A stretch of DNA of 64,000 nucleotides from JACMLD01 sp039916305 (GCA_039916305.1 JBDSLR010000006.1:186001-250000); one strand, 5' to 3'. Counted from the first letter of the stretch, positions 1 through 9,243 are shown. The notes: generated from the letters alone by a model not told the origin. Numbers and translations: made by a program.

Positions 1-295
1 CTGAATAAGCGTTTGTCCACTGTGCGTCAAAACTGGAGGGTGTATATCCGTTGCGGTAAAAAGGACCGTTCCAGTGCTGCATTTTGCTTAACTGGCCGGC
101 ATTATCGCCAGCGCCTGACCATAAATAAGTAAAATCAAGCTGCACTTCATTCAGGTACAGATCCACGTCTGCCGTTGAAGGACTTGGAAAATTAGGATTT
201 ACCAGTAATTTATCGAATTGCTTTTTACAGGAAGGCGATACCGCCGCCAGCAACAGCAGTCCAAGTATCCCGGGTAATATTTTTTTATAATTCAT
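1..295 (-). CDS. SusD/RagB-family outer-membrane lipoprotein (N-terminal part, cut by window edge)
   Basis: The start ATG is at 295 and the frame is open to position 1, giving about 98 residues. The N-terminus has a lysine-containing n-region, a hydrophobic stretch and a Cys in the context SPSCKKQF, which fits a Bacteroidota lipoprotein signal followed by a SusD mature start. The gene lies 19 bp downstream of a SusC gene on the same strand, the usual susCD arrangement. SusD proteins cap the SusC porin at the cell surface and bind the glycan or other oligomer before import. The substrate cannot be read from this fragment, and no polysaccharide-degrading enzyme is visible in the window. The SusD assignment rests mainly on context and the N-terminus. 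Confidence 0.82.
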   Translation of the reverse strand, partial: MNYKKILPGILGLLLLAAVSPSCKKQFDKLLVNPNFPSPSTADVDLYLNEVQLDFTYLWSGAGDNAGQLSKMQHWNGPFYRNGYTPSSFDAQWTNAYS

Positions 296-314
296 AATTA
301 TAATTTTATTTTTT

Positions 315-3300
315 TTAGAAAGTTACTCTGATGCTTGCACCCATACGACGTGCTGACGGACCCGAGAGAAATTCAAATCCTCTTCCATTACCTACACCAA
401 GACCCGAAGCTTCAGGATCAAAATGTACATATTTAGGAAAGTTGGGCGCGTAATACCAGAGGTTCGTTCCTGAAAGACTAAGTGAAATAGACCCAAAAGG
501 TGTTTTTGATAATAAACTGGCGGGCAGGCTATAAGACAAAGAAGCTTCTCTTAACCTGATACAGGTGGCATCAAAAATAGCGGCTTCGTCTGCTGCACCA
601 TTGGTGATACTGTTTCCGTAATAAGCCTGGGAAGAAGAAATCTGGATATTATTTGGTCTGCCGTCTTCCAGTACACCAGGTAAAATATAAGAAGCGGCCC
701 TGTCAAATTCTGTGTCTTTTGTTACACCACGTCCCAGCAAAGCACCTGCGGTACCAGAAAACATTTCGCCGCCCTGTGTGTAATCCCACTGCATCCTGAA
801 ACCGATGCCTTTATAACTCAGGTTGCTGATACCCGTTACTTTATATAACGCATTGGGGTCACCGATAACACCGATATCGTTTGAATTGATATAGTTGCCA
901 TCTGTACCTACCAGGCGCTGGCCTGTTTTTGGATCTTTTTGAAAATAACTGGCCATGATAACGCCCAGGGGGTAACCGTTTTTGGCAAATGTTCCTTCAT
1001 TGGAATAACCCGCTGTATTTACCTGGGGAAGGTAGTCTGGTATATCAGACACCATGCTCTTGTTCAGGGTATACAAACCATCTACCTGCCATTTCCAGTC
1101 TTTGTTCTCAAATACGGTAACGCCCAGTTGCACTTCTATACCTTTATTGGTAACCGTACCCGCGTTGATCTGCTGTGCGGTATAACCTGTGCTTGGGTCA
1201 AGATCCCTTCTTAAGATCTGGTCGTTGGCAACCCTTTTGTACAGCGTTAAATCCAGTGACACTTTATTACCAAAGAATTTACCTTCTATACCGGCTTCTG
1301 TTTCTTTCAGTAATTCAGGTTTCAGGTCTGTATTGGGTAACAGGTTGGGAATTGAGTTTACGTTTACCGCCGTTCCACTTGCATTTACGAATGCCCGGGA
1401 TGCAATAAACAAGGATGTCCTGGTAGCATACGGAGGAGGGAAATTAGCACTGGTAGAATAACCAATCCTTAATTTAAGGTAGTTGATGTTTTTGTTATTC
1501 TGCAGCGCAGGTATGGCCGAGGTTGGAATGAAAGAAAGGGCGGCATTTGGATAAAAGATGCTCCTGTTTTCCTCTTCAACGGTCGATTTCCAGCTATTAC
1601 GTCCACCTAAAGTAAGAAAAGCATAATCTTTAAAAGCTACTGTACCTGTTGCAAAGGCACCCAGTACCAGTAACTGCTGCGTGTAGTTGAGCGAGCGGCC
1701 GTTTTCACTGGAAGTAGCATGATTAATAAAGTTAGCATGATTCATCAGGCCGTATACCAGTTGTTGTGTGCTGGTCATGCCGGTTTGCTCGTATTTATCT
1801 TCTCTTCTGTTAACACCTGCGTCTGCATTAAGGCTGAAATTACCGCCCAGGGCGTGATTAAAGCTTAGCAACAAGGTATGATCCCAGATGGTGTTGATGC
1901 CAGTAGACGTTCTTAAAATGCCGGTAGGGGTAGCAACACCACCTTTATTTTGGGAGTATTCCTGGTACTCACTGTAATTATCATATCCAACACGGTACGT
2001 CAGGTTCAGGCCTTTGGCGATATCGTATCGGGTAGTCAGCTGTCCGTATACCCTGTTTGTTTTATCTACAGTAAAAGAGTTGTAGAGTGTCCAAACGGGG
2101 TTTTGAATACCATTGTCATTCCGGTAGTATACCTGTGAATGATCAGACGGTTTCTCATAAGGAAGACCCATCAGGTTCACGGCAGTAGGTGTGTACAATA
2201 CGTTACCAAATACGGAAGTATTGGTAGAATTGTTTCCGTAACTGTTGCTGGTAGGGGGCGACTTAACATTGGTACCTACATAATTCATGGTACCACTTAC
2301 GGTAAAACGGTTGTTTAATTTTGCTGTACCACCTACGCCAAAATTGTTTTTCACCAGTGAATTGCCCGGCAAATAACCTTTGTCGTCAGTGTGGCTATAG
2401 TTCATATTGTAATTAACCGGCCCTGCAGAACCCCCCAGGTTAACAGCGGTAGTACTGGTGGTGCCGGTGCGGAAAAATTTAGGTACACTGTTATAGAATT
2501 TAAAGTCATAAGGAAGGCCTTTGTATTCCGGAAAATCAGCGTTCAGCGATGCCTTGTCGTAAGGATGCGTTACCTGGGCCGGGGGGTTGGTAAATTTGGC
2601 GCCCCAGTTGCTGAAGAAAAGCAGGCCAAGACTAAGGTCAAAACCACCGCCATAAGATTCATTGTATTCCGGAAGCACGGCCTTGGTTGCAAAAAGGGAC
2701 TGAGAAACCGTGATTTCTGTCTTTTTCTTACTTGTTTGTGTGCTGCCATTTTTAGTACTTATCAGGATAACGCCATTTCTTCCCTGCTCACCGTATAAGG
2801 TTACGGCACTTAATCCCTTAAGAATGTTTACACTTTCAATATTATTGGGGTCAAGGTCAAGAAATCTGCTGGATGTCTGTGTTCCGTAAGTAAAATCTGC
2901 CTGTGCGTTGGTAGAACTATTAAAGGGAACACCGTCAACCACAAACAACGGGTCTGATGTACCGGTAATGGTGCTGATACCACGTATATTGATGTTTGTT
3001 CCGCTACCGCTTAAGCCACTGGTAGCTAAAACGTTTAACCCGGGTGCCTTGCCACTGAGAACCCTGCCCAAATCAGCTTCAGGTCTCAGCTCCAGATCTT
3101 TTTTACCAACTGTGGAAACTGCGTACCCAAGCGCTTTTTTCTCACGTTTAACACCAAGCGCGGTTACAACTACCTCGCTCAAAGCCTGGTTGGCGGTCGA
3201 CATAACAATAACCAATGAAGAAGTACCTGCGGCTACCTGCTGTTTGTCGAAGCCGATGCTGGTAATAACCAACGTAGTGCCGGGTTTGCTGGATAATTTA

Positions 3301-3476
3301 AAAAGGCCGTTGGCGTCGGTTGTAGTACCTTTTTTGGAATTTTTCTCCTGGATTGAAGCCCCTCCAATCGGATTTCCTTTGTCGTCAGAAACCTTACCGG
3401 AAACTTCAATGGTTTGTGAGACGGCTGTGTGGCATAAAAACGCCAGTCCCACTAAACAGGTTAGTAGTTTTCTCAT
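315..3476 (-). CDS. SusC/RagA-family TonB-linked outer-membrane receptor
   Basis: This 1053-residue protein starts with a Sec signal (cleavage near AVSQ) followed by a carboxypeptidase-regulatory-like beta-sandwich domain at about residues 24-100 (GKVSDDKGNPIGGASI, then ITSIGFDKQQV). A TonB plug follows, with the family signature NINIRGIS...PLFVVDGVPF near 160-185. The rest is a long beta-barrel ending in RMGASIRVTF, with a C-terminal aromatic residue typical of outer-membrane barrels. Length is normal for SusC. With the downstream SusD it forms a TonB-powered importer of oligosaccharides, peptides or similar nutrients. No sigma/anti-sigma pair is adjacent, so regulation is not visible here. 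The specificity is unknown. Confidence 0.96.
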   Translation of the reverse strand: MRKLLTCLVGLAFLCHTAVSQTIEVSGKVSDDKGNPIGGASIQEKNSKKGTTTDANGLFKLSSKPGTTLVITSIGFDKQQVAAGTSSLVIVMSTANQALSEVVVTALGVKREKKALGYAVSTVGKKDLELRPEADLGRVLSGKAPGLNVLATSGLSGSGTNINIRGISTITGTSDPLFVVDGVPFNSSTNAQADFTYGTQTSSRFLDLDPNNIESVNILKGLSAVTLYGEQGRNGVILISTKNGSTQTSKKKTEITVSQSLFATKAVLPEYNESYGGGFDLSLGLLFFSNWGAKFTNPPAQVTHPYDKASLNADFPEYKGLPYDFKFYNSVPKFFRTGTTSTTAVNLGGSAGPVNYNMNYSHTDDKGYLPGNSLVKNNFGVGGTAKLNNRFTVSGTMNYVGTNVKSPPTSNSYGNNSTNTSVFGNVLYTPTAVNLMGLPYEKPSDHSQVYYRNDNGIQNPVWTLYNSFTVDKTNRVYGQLTTRYDIAKGLNLTYRVGYDNYSEYQEYSQNKGGVATPTGILRTSTGINTIWDHTLLLSFNHALGGNFSLNADAGVNRREDKYEQTGMTSTQQLVYGLMNHANFINHATSSENGRSLNYTQQLLVLGAFATGTVAFKDYAFLTLGGRNSWKSTVEEENRSIFYPNAALSFIPTSAIPALQNNKNINYLKLRIGYSTSANFPPPYATRTSLFIASRAFVNASGTAVNVNSIPNLLPNTDLKPELLKETEAGIEGKFFGNKVSLDLTLYKRVANDQILRRDLDPSTGYTAQQINAGTVTNKGIEVQLGVTVFENKDWKWQVDGLYTLNKSMVSDIPDYLPQVNTAGYSNEGTFAKNGYPLGVIMASYFQKDPKTGQRLVGTDGNYINSNDIGVIGDPNALYKVTGISNLSYKGIGFRMQWDYTQGGEMFSGTAGALLGRGVTKDTEFDRAASYILPGVLEDGRPNNIQISSSQAYYGNSITNGAADEAAIFDATCIRLREASLSYSLPASLLSKTPFGSISLSLSGTNLWYYAPNFPKYVHFDPEASGLGVGNGRGFEFLSGPSARRMGASIRVTF

Positions 3477-4389
3477 GTTGTTTGATTTGGTTAAAGAAGT
3501 TATTAAAAATAAGTTAAAATGGATAGAACGGCAAAAAAGAATTATGAATGGAAACCATGTTCTCCATGACTACTTTTTTAGCAGCTTTTAGTCATATAAA
3601 AGGTACAGCTACCATCAGTTTTACAGTTCTTTTCGTATTAAAAATATTACTATATAATCTCGGTATCCATTTCAACTTTACAAATTTATATAATTACGTT
3701 TCTTTTTATATATGTAAGTTTTAGTAATGTATTGATGAACCTAGAATAGTAGTGTGGGATTTGTTTTACATGGTTAATCTTCCTGATGTATAAATAACCT
3801 GGGCCATAACTTTTTTTGTAAACTGCCATGATCCAGATTTTCAGCAAGTTGTGCGCAAATCTGCATTGGATGCCCTGTTAGATGATTCTCGGAAAAAAGC
3901 TCATAATTTATTTATATTCAATTTATTATGAAGGCGAAAACATTAAGCCTTGATAATTATGCCTAACCGAAAAAGTTATTCACAGCCCAAAAAAATAATT
4001 TTGTAGTGTGGCACATATTTGTAATTTAGTGCAAGAATTTAATGGGTTAGTAAGTAAAGGGCCAGTAGAAATACTGGCCCTTTTACTTTTTATAAGGTAA
4101 TCTTTTGCATATTAGCCTCGTGGCGTGCGTTTAAATTAAAAAGGCAAAACTTCCATTAAAAATTTGCTTCACGCGTTTTGCCTGATGCCTTTCTTTCACA
4201 GCACTGAACGTGCTTTAAAAAATACTGCAACAGATTGTTGCTTCTACGCAATTTGTCTTAACCTGCTGTTTAATAAATCCATATCACTATTCAGCATAGT
4301 CTTTATACAATGTTATTATCACCGCTTCATTTCTTTCTTTGTTTATATGCGTGCATTCATCTGATTTCATTGCTGCTTATCTTTACCAA
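3477..4389. other. Long AT-rich intergenic region between divergent susC and radA
   Basis: About 910 bp separate the susC start (minus) from the radA start (plus). No convincing coding frame is present. The susC leader side is very AT-rich. It contains CAAATTTA at 3681-3688, which on the minus strand reads TAAATTTG, a match to the Bacteroidota -7 element, although no good -33 TTTG is seen at the right distance. Near the radA side, TATCTTTA just before the start is one base away from the consensus TATCTTTG. The only strongly structured element is the perfect hairpin at 4059-4091, annotated separately. Confidence 0.6.
4059..4091 (+). terminator. Orphan intrinsic terminator with GAAA tetraloop
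   Basis: GGGCCAGTA (4059-4067) pairs perfectly with TACTGGCCC (4072-4080) across a GAAA loop and is followed by TTTTACTTTTT. It is a strong rho-independent terminator on the plus strand and somewhat weaker on the minus strand (TTTACTT). It lies between two divergently transcribed genes, so neither susC nor radA should end here. It may terminate an unannotated short transcript. Confidence 0.75.
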
Positions 4390-5763
4390 ATGAGTAAAGT
4401 GAAATCAGCTTTCTTTTGTAAGAATTGTGGATATGAAAGTGCAAAATGGGCGGGTAAATGTCCTTCCTGTAATGAGTGGAATACGTTTGTAGAAGAGATC
4501 ATTCAAAAAGAAAATACCAAGGGCAACAATAATAACTGGGAAGGATACAGCGGGGAAAAAAATGAACGCACGGTATTATTAAGCAATATTAAAAGCAGCG
4601 AAGAAAAGCGCATTATTACAGCAGATGCAGAACTGAACAGGGTACTGGGTGGAGGCATTGTTCCGGGAAGCATTGTATTGGTAGCAGGCGAACCGGGTAT
4701 TGGTAAATCCACACTCTTTCTGCAGATTGGCCTGCAGTTGAAAGATATTGTAACATTATACATCAGCGGAGAAGAAAGCGCCCAGCAAATCAAAATGCGC
4801 GCAGACAGGCTCTCTGCAAAGAATGAAAATTTCTACCTGCTTACTGAAACAAATACACAAACTATTTTCCAGGAAATTAAAAAACTAAAACCGCAACTGG
4901 TTATTGTAGACTCTGTGCAAACCCTGCATACACCTTTTATAGAATCATCGCCCGGAAGCATTTCACAGATACGGGAAAGTGCAGCAGAATTGCAACGATT
5001 TGCAAAAGAAACCAATACGCCTGTTTTCCTGATTGGTCATATTACCAAAGATGGCAGTATTGCCGGGCCCAAAATTCTGGAGCATATGGTAGACACCGTG
5101 CTGCAGTTTGAAGGTGATCACCATTACGCATACCGTATTTTAAGGACCATAAAAAACAGGTTTGGCGGCACTGCTGAACTGGGTATATATGAGATGAACA
5201 GCGATGGTATGCGCGGTGTAGTAAACCCCAGCGAGATACTTATCACGCAAAAAGAAGACCAGCTCAGTGGTATTGCCATTGCTGCTGCTATAGAAGGTAT
5301 GCGCCCGCTCCTGATAGAAGTACAGGCCCTGGTTACGCAATCTGTTTATGGTACACCACAGCGTACCGTAAGCGGGTTTGATCTTCGTCGCCTTCAGCTG
5401 CTTTTGGCTGTGCTGGAAAAAAGAGGCGGGTTTCATTTTGGTGTAAAAGATGTTTTCCTGAACATTGCAGGTGGGTTTAAAATTGAAGACCCATCTATTG
5501 AACTGGCTGTACTCTGCGCATTACTGAGTTCTTACGATGATACCAATGTGCCCATGAATATCTGCTTTGCTGGAGAAGTAGGATTAAGTGGTGAGATAAG
5601 GGCCGTAAACCGGATAGAACAACGCATCGCTGAAGCAGAAAAATTGGGATTCGAAAAAATTATTGTATCCAAATACAACCAGAAAGGCCTTTCAAAACAA
5701 AAGTTCAATATAGAAATTGTTACCGTGGGCAAAGTGGAAGAGGTGTATACTTTACTGTTTTAA
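4390..5763 (+). CDS. radA: DNA repair protein RadA/Sms
   Basis: The protein has 457 residues, the usual RadA length. It begins with a C4 zinc finger (C10, C13, C24, C27 in CKNCGYESAKWAGKCPSC), then a RecA-like ATPase with Walker A GEPGIGKST at 100-108. The RadA-specific KNRFG motif follows near 254, and a C-terminal Lon-protease-like domain that is normally inactive ends the protein. RadA is a DnaB-type branch-migration helicase acting in recombinational repair. An in-frame ATG exists further upstream at 4339, but the ATG at 4390 gives the family N-terminus directly before the zinc finger. The comF-like gene follows with no gap, suggesting co-transcription. Confidence 0.96.
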   Translation: MSKVKSAFFCKNCGYESAKWAGKCPSCNEWNTFVEEIIQKENTKGNNNNWEGYSGEKNERTVLLSNIKSSEEKRIITADAELNRVLGGGIVPGSIVLVAGEPGIGKSTLFLQIGLQLKDIVTLYISGEESAQQIKMRADRLSAKNENFYLLTETNTQTIFQEIKKLKPQLVIVDSVQTLHTPFIESSPGSISQIRESAAELQRFAKETNTPVFLIGHITKDGSIAGPKILEHMVDTVLQFEGDHHYAYRILRTIKNRFGGTAELGIYEMNSDGMRGVVNPSEILITQKEDQLSGIAIAAAIEGMRPLLIEVQALVTQSVYGTPQRTVSGFDLRRLQLLLAVLEKRGGFHFGVKDVFLNIAGGFKIEDPSIELAVLCALLSSYDDTNVPMNICFAGEVGLSGEIRAVNRIEQRIAEAEKLGFEKIIVSKYNQKGLSKQKFNIEIVTVGKVEEVYTLLF

Positions 5764-5764
5764 A

Positions 5765-6463
5765 ATGATGCCGCTTAAAACGATATGGAATGATTTTTCT
5801 CATTTATTTTTCCCGCACGTATGTGCAGGTTGCGGCACAGACAGCTTAAGTATGCAATCACTTTTGTGCCTTCAGTGCATGAACAGTTTGCCACTCACTA
5901 ATTTTCATTTTCATGCCGGCAACCCCGTAGAAAAACATTTCTGGGGAAGAATACCGGTTGCCGGTGCAACCTCCCTTTGCCATTTCACTACCGGCTCACT
6001 GATACAGCATTTACTGCACCAGCTTAAATACAAAGGCAATAAAGAAGCGGGTTATTTCCTGGGTAGAATGATGGGCCAGTCATTACAGGCTGCCGGAAGA
6101 TTCCGGCAAATGGATGCACTTGTTCCGCTGCCACTGTTCGCCGCCAGGCAAAAAAAACGCGGATTTAACCAGGCTGCTGTTTTGTGTGACGGTATTGCTG
6201 GTATTTTGCAACTGCCGGTTATTGATGATGCGGTGATACGACTATCAGCAACCGAAACACAAACCCATAAGAACCGTATTGAACGATGGGAAAATATGGA
6301 AGGAAAATTCGAGTTGATCAATCCTGCCGCTATCGCCGGCAAGCACCTGTTGCTGGTAGATGATGTGGTAACTACAGGCGCTACGCTGGAAGCCTGCGGG
6401 CACGAGCTACTAAAAGCAAACGGTGTAAAACTGAGTATTGCCACATTGGCGTATACTGTTTAA
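5765..6463 (+). CDS. ComF-family phosphoribosyltransferase-like protein
   Basis: This 232-residue protein has an N-terminal double CxxC zinc motif (CAGCGTDS...LLCLQC, about residues 20-39) and a C-terminal phosphoribosyltransferase fold with the PRPP loop LLLVDDVVTTGAT near residue 200. Both are hallmarks of ComF/GntX proteins, which are linked to DNA uptake and transformation in naturally competent bacteria. The ATG at 5765 lies one base after the radA stop. A longer frame would begin inside radA and was rejected. Pairing with radA fits a DNA-processing theme, but a competence role here is inference. Both zinc-binding cysteine pairs are intact. Confidence 0.9.
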   Translation: MMPLKTIWNDFSHLFFPHVCAGCGTDSLSMQSLLCLQCMNSLPLTNFHFHAGNPVEKHFWGRIPVAGATSLCHFTTGSLIQHLLHQLKYKGNKEAGYFLGRMMGQSLQAAGRFRQMDALVPLPLFAARQKKRGFNQAAVLCDGIAGILQLPVIDDAVIRLSATETQTHKNRIERWENMEGKFELINPAAIAGKHLLLVDDVVTTGATLEACGHELLKANGVKLSIATLAYTV

Positions 6464-6505
6464 TTAAAAAAAACGTTTAACAGGGACATAGTACTTTTGA
6501 ACCGC

Positions 6506-7906
6506 ATGAAACCAGCACTTATCTATACAGGCCTGTTGTTACTTATCCTGTTTTACGGATGTAAAAAGGATACTTTTATTACCAGCGGAGAGGCCCGCGT
6601 GCTGTTAAGTGCGGATACCCTGCACTTTGATACGGTATTTACTTCCACCGGGTCCGTAACACAGTTGCTTAAAATTAAGAATGGCAATAGTCAGAAACTA
6701 AAAATTGATAACGTTAGCCTGAGGGGTGGTGCAGGATCCGCATTTAAAATAAATGTTGATGGCGTTACCGGCCCATTGGTAAATAATATTGAACTGGACG
6801 CCAACGACAGCGTTTTTGTATTTGTAACAGTTACCATTAATCCTTCATTAGCTGCCCAGCCTTTTGTCATACGCGACAGTATCAGCATTGAAAGCAATGG
6901 CAATAAAAATTTTGTACAATTGGAAGCCTGGGGACAAAATGCCCATTTTTTGCGGAACAGGAAAATTACCGGTAACACTGTCTGGACAAATGATCTTCCG
7001 TATATCATCCTTGGAGGCTTACTGGTAGACACAACCGCAACGCTTACCATACAAAAAGGCTGTAAAATTTACCTCCATGCAGATGCGCCCGTATTTGTAG
7101 ACGGCACTTTACAGGTGAATGGCGAAAAGGACGACAGTACCAGGGTATATTTCACTGGCGACAGGCTCGATTACCCGTATAATGAATATCCTGCCAGTTG
7201 GCCTGGTATTTATTTCAGAACCACCAGTAAAAATAATGTATTGCAATATGCTGTTATCCGCAATGCCTACCAGGGGCTGGTGGCACAGGAGCCCTCCATC
7301 AATGCCAACCCTAAGCTTACTATTAATGAGTGTATCATTGATAATATTTACGATGTTGGCTTGTACGCAATAGCCAGCTCTGTAAACGCCCGTAATTGCC
7401 TGATTAGTAATTGCGGTAAAAATGTACAGCTTATATACGGCGGTAATTACCAGTTTATTCATTGTACGATGCCAACCATCAGTAATAATTATATCGCTCA
7501 CAAAGACCCGGTCTTATATGTAAGTAATTATGTACAGTCGGGCAGTAATTTATATACTGCTAACCTGTCTGCAGTGTTTACCAACTGCCTTATCTGGGCA
7601 GAAAACGGAACTGCAGAAAACGAAGTGCTGGTTACCAAACAGGGTGCTGGCACGTTCAATGTTAATTTTACCAATTGTCTCTGGAAAGTAAAAACTGCGC
7701 CAGGCAACAGTACCGCTACCAATATAATTAACAACCAGGACCCGGTTTTTGACAGTATCAATGTTGCAAAGGGTGTATTTAATTTCCGGTTAAAAGCGGG
7801 TTCGCCTGCTATTAATAAAGGAATTGCTGCCAGCGTTCTGACTGATCTTGATGGTCGCCCAAGGGCTGCAGGCCTGCCCGATCTGGGCGCTTATGAAAAA
7901 CAATAA
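6506..7906 (+). CDS. Secreted beta-helix lipoprotein with choice-of-anchor-Q-like end
   Basis: This 466-residue protein has a lipoprotein signal (hydrophobic run ending LLILFYGCKKD). The first third contains a beta-sandwich-like region with a DTVF...LKIKNGNSQKLKI pattern, resembling DUF1573/ASH-type modules. The middle has repeated N-rich strands typical of right-handed parallel beta-helices (YAVIRNAYQGLV, TINECIIDNIYDVGLYAI). The end, DLDGRPRAAGLPDLGAYE, is the motif shared by choice-of-anchor Q proteins. The start ATG at 6506 was preferred to an in-frame TTG nine bases earlier. Beta-helix proteins often bind or cleave polysaccharide, but no catalytic residues can be assigned. It probably sits on the outer membrane surface. 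Confidence 0.85.
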   Translation: MKPALIYTGLLLLILFYGCKKDTFITSGEARVLLSADTLHFDTVFTSTGSVTQLLKIKNGNSQKLKIDNVSLRGGAGSAFKINVDGVTGPLVNNIELDANDSVFVFVTVTINPSLAAQPFVIRDSISIESNGNKNFVQLEAWGQNAHFLRNRKITGNTVWTNDLPYIILGGLLVDTTATLTIQKGCKIYLHADAPVFVDGTLQVNGEKDDSTRVYFTGDRLDYPYNEYPASWPGIYFRTTSKNNVLQYAVIRNAYQGLVAQEPSINANPKLTINECIIDNIYDVGLYAIASSVNARNCLISNCGKNVQLIYGGNYQFIHCTMPTISNNYIAHKDPVLYVSNYVQSGSNLYTANLSAVFTNCLIWAENGTAENEVLVTKQGAGTFNVNFTNCLWKVKTAPGNSTATNIINNQDPVFDSINVAKGVFNFRLKAGSPAINKGIAASVLTDLDGRPRAAGLPDLGAYEKQ

Positions 7907-8023
7907 ACTTTGTTTTAGTTGCAGGATTGACAATAATTAAATAAATTAAATTATCCGTCAACCATATTTGCACCATATTTGTTGCATTACTTTACATATT
8001 ATAAACAACTAAAACAAAGCATC

Positions 8024-8542
8024 ATGTTACGTATTGCCCTGTTAGCGCTGGTTTTTACCGCATTTGCAAGCATTTATGATTTTAAGGTGACCAGTCTTGA
8101 TGGTAAAGCCATAGATCTTTCCAAGTATAAAGGGAAAAAGGTGTTGATTGTAAATACAGCCTCTAAATGTGGTAATACTCCGCAGTATGAAACGCTGGAA
8201 AAATTATACGAAGCAAACAAGGATAAATTGGTTGTCATTGGTTTCCCCGCCAACAATTTTCATGAGCAGGAGCCTGGTACCAACACCGAAATACAGGAAT
8301 TTTGCAAAAAGAATTATGGTGTAAGTTTTCCTATGTCAGGAAAAGTATCTGTTAAAGGTGATGATATCGATCCCTTGTTTAAGTACCTGGTAGAAGAAGC
8401 CGATAAAATGGGTATTAAAGATCCTGTTAAATGGAATTTTACAAAATTCCTGGTTGACGAAAAAGGAAAATTGATTACAGTAATAGATAACAAAGTTAAA
8501 GGCCAGGAATTGACAGATGCAGTAACCAAATACTTAAATTAA
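8024..8542 (+). CDS. Glutathione peroxidase-family thiol peroxidase (exported)
   Basis: This 172-residue protein has a thioredoxin-like GPx fold with peroxidatic Cys49 in VNTASKCGNTPQY, a FPANNFHEQEPG loop (where animal enzymes have FPCNQF) and the WNFTKFLVD motif containing the active-site Trp and Asn. The first 17 or so residues form a short hydrophobic signal (MLRIALLALVFTAFAS), so it probably acts in the periplasm. Enzymes of this kind in bacteria usually use thioredoxin-like reductants rather than glutathione. The start at 8024 was chosen because the longer frame only adds a non-conserved leader. An intrinsic terminator follows 25 bp after the stop. Confidence 0.93.
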   Translation: MLRIALLALVFTAFASIYDFKVTSLDGKAIDLSKYKGKKVLIVNTASKCGNTPQYETLEKLYEANKDKLVVIGFPANNFHEQEPGTNTEIQEFCKKNYGVSFPMSGKVSVKGDDIDPLFKYLVEEADKMGIKDPVKWNFTKFLVDEKGKLITVIDNKVKGQELTDAVTKYLN

Positions 8543-8567
8543 ATCACATAGCAGATAAATAATTAAG

Positions 8568-8595
8568 ACTGCCGCAGTTTGCGGCAGTTTTTTTT
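8568..8595 (+). terminator. Intrinsic terminator after glutathione peroxidase gene
   Basis: CTGCCGCA (8569-8576) pairs with TGCGGCAG (8580-8587) around a GTT loop and is followed by a run of eight T. It ends the peroxidase transcript and separates it from the repeated RNA-like elements downstream. Confidence 0.88.
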
Positions 8596-8680
8596 GGCCG
8601 TTCAACGCTTCAGCTGCCAAAAGAGTCCTTTTATCTAAAATATAGTCGCTTTACCCGAATTCATCCACAAACAACAGCTT

Positions 8681-8818
8681 AAAAGTAGAGCTTTACCTCA
8701 TCAGATTCAAACTGGACATTGAATTGTGAATGAGGTTGTCAATCTTACCGTCAATATGGGTTTAACCCAATCGTACCCTTAAAAATACTGCCGCCTCTTA
8801 AGGGCGGTTTTATTTTTT
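8681..8818 (+). ncRNA. Putative structured small RNA, copy A
   Basis: This 138-nt element is repeated 277 bp downstream (copy B). It shares a 39-nt identical core (8700-8738) and further similar sequence. Visible structure: an inner stem ATTCAA (8705-8710)/TTGAAT (8719-8724) with an 8-nt loop, enclosed by CCTCAT (8696-8701)/ATGAGG (8730-8735). A second hairpin pairs GGGT with ACCC. A 3' intrinsic terminator, CCGCC...GGCGG, is followed by TTTTATTTTTT (8791-8818). No open reading frame fits. The T-tract gives plus-strand transcription. No named RNA family was recognised. A transcription-terminating leader element is an alternative. Confidence 0.55.
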
Positions 8819-8957
8819 ACAGACCTGGTGTAGCCCGGGCATCAATCTGCCTTTTGTTTTATACTATTCGTGCATGGAAGAAATTGTAATCGGGCAAAAG
8901 CCTGTTTTAATCGAACTAAAGGTGTTGCTGCCCGAAAAAATGCAGGGAGTGGGCTGT

Positions 8958-9099
8958 AAAAGAAGAGCTTTACACTATCAGATTCAAACTGGACATTGAA
9001 TTGTGAATGAGGTTGCACATCTTCCGTCAATTAAAGGTTCCATTGAAGCCGGATACCTTTACATAATAACCGCTCTCTTCTGAGGCGGTTTTTATTTTT
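8958..9099 (+). ncRNA. Putative structured small RNA, copy B
   Basis: This is the second copy of the element at 8681-8818, with the identical 39-nt core at 8977-9015. The middle hairpin is kept with a different sequence: AAAGGT pairs with ACCTTT, where copy A has GGGT/ACCC, which includes one compensatory G-C to A-T change. The terminator is also re-made in different bases (AACCGC/GCGGTT, then TTTTTATTTTT, 9068-9099). The outer stem of the core is weaker here than in copy A. Conservation of structure without identical sequence argues for a functional RNA. It ends about 145 bp before the next start codon. Confidence 0.55.
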
Positions 9100-9194
9100 A
9101 GACCGATACCTGTTGTTCTTTAAAGCAAGTTGTAGCGTGGAAAAATGAAGGCACACAACAAGGATTGATTATATATCTACTTGTTAAACATGCT

Positions 9195-9223
9195 TTTGCC
9201 CTACTGTTTATTCTTTATATTTG
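9195..9223 (+). promoter_or_regulatory. Bacteroidota-type promoter for the gene at 9244
   Basis: TTTG (9195-9198) is followed after 17 nt by TATATTTG (9216-9223), an exact match to the TAnnTTTG -7 consensus. The predicted transcription start near 9229 lies just before the ATG at 9244. This supports that start over the upstream in-frame TTG and ATG. Confidence 0.6.
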
Positions 9224-9243
9224 AAGCTCTAAAACAGGGCCCA

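Noticed and set aside
2908..3591. 227-codon open frame on the plus strand opposite the 5' part of susC
   Set aside because: It is a mirror frame of the susC signal, CarboxypepD-like and plug domains, which are clearly coding on the minus strand.
9061..9243. Copy B of the RNA element considered as a riboswitch controlling the gene at 9244
   Set aside because: A complete consensus promoter lies between the element and the gene, so the gene does not need the element's transcript. A role in cis is still possible but not favoured.
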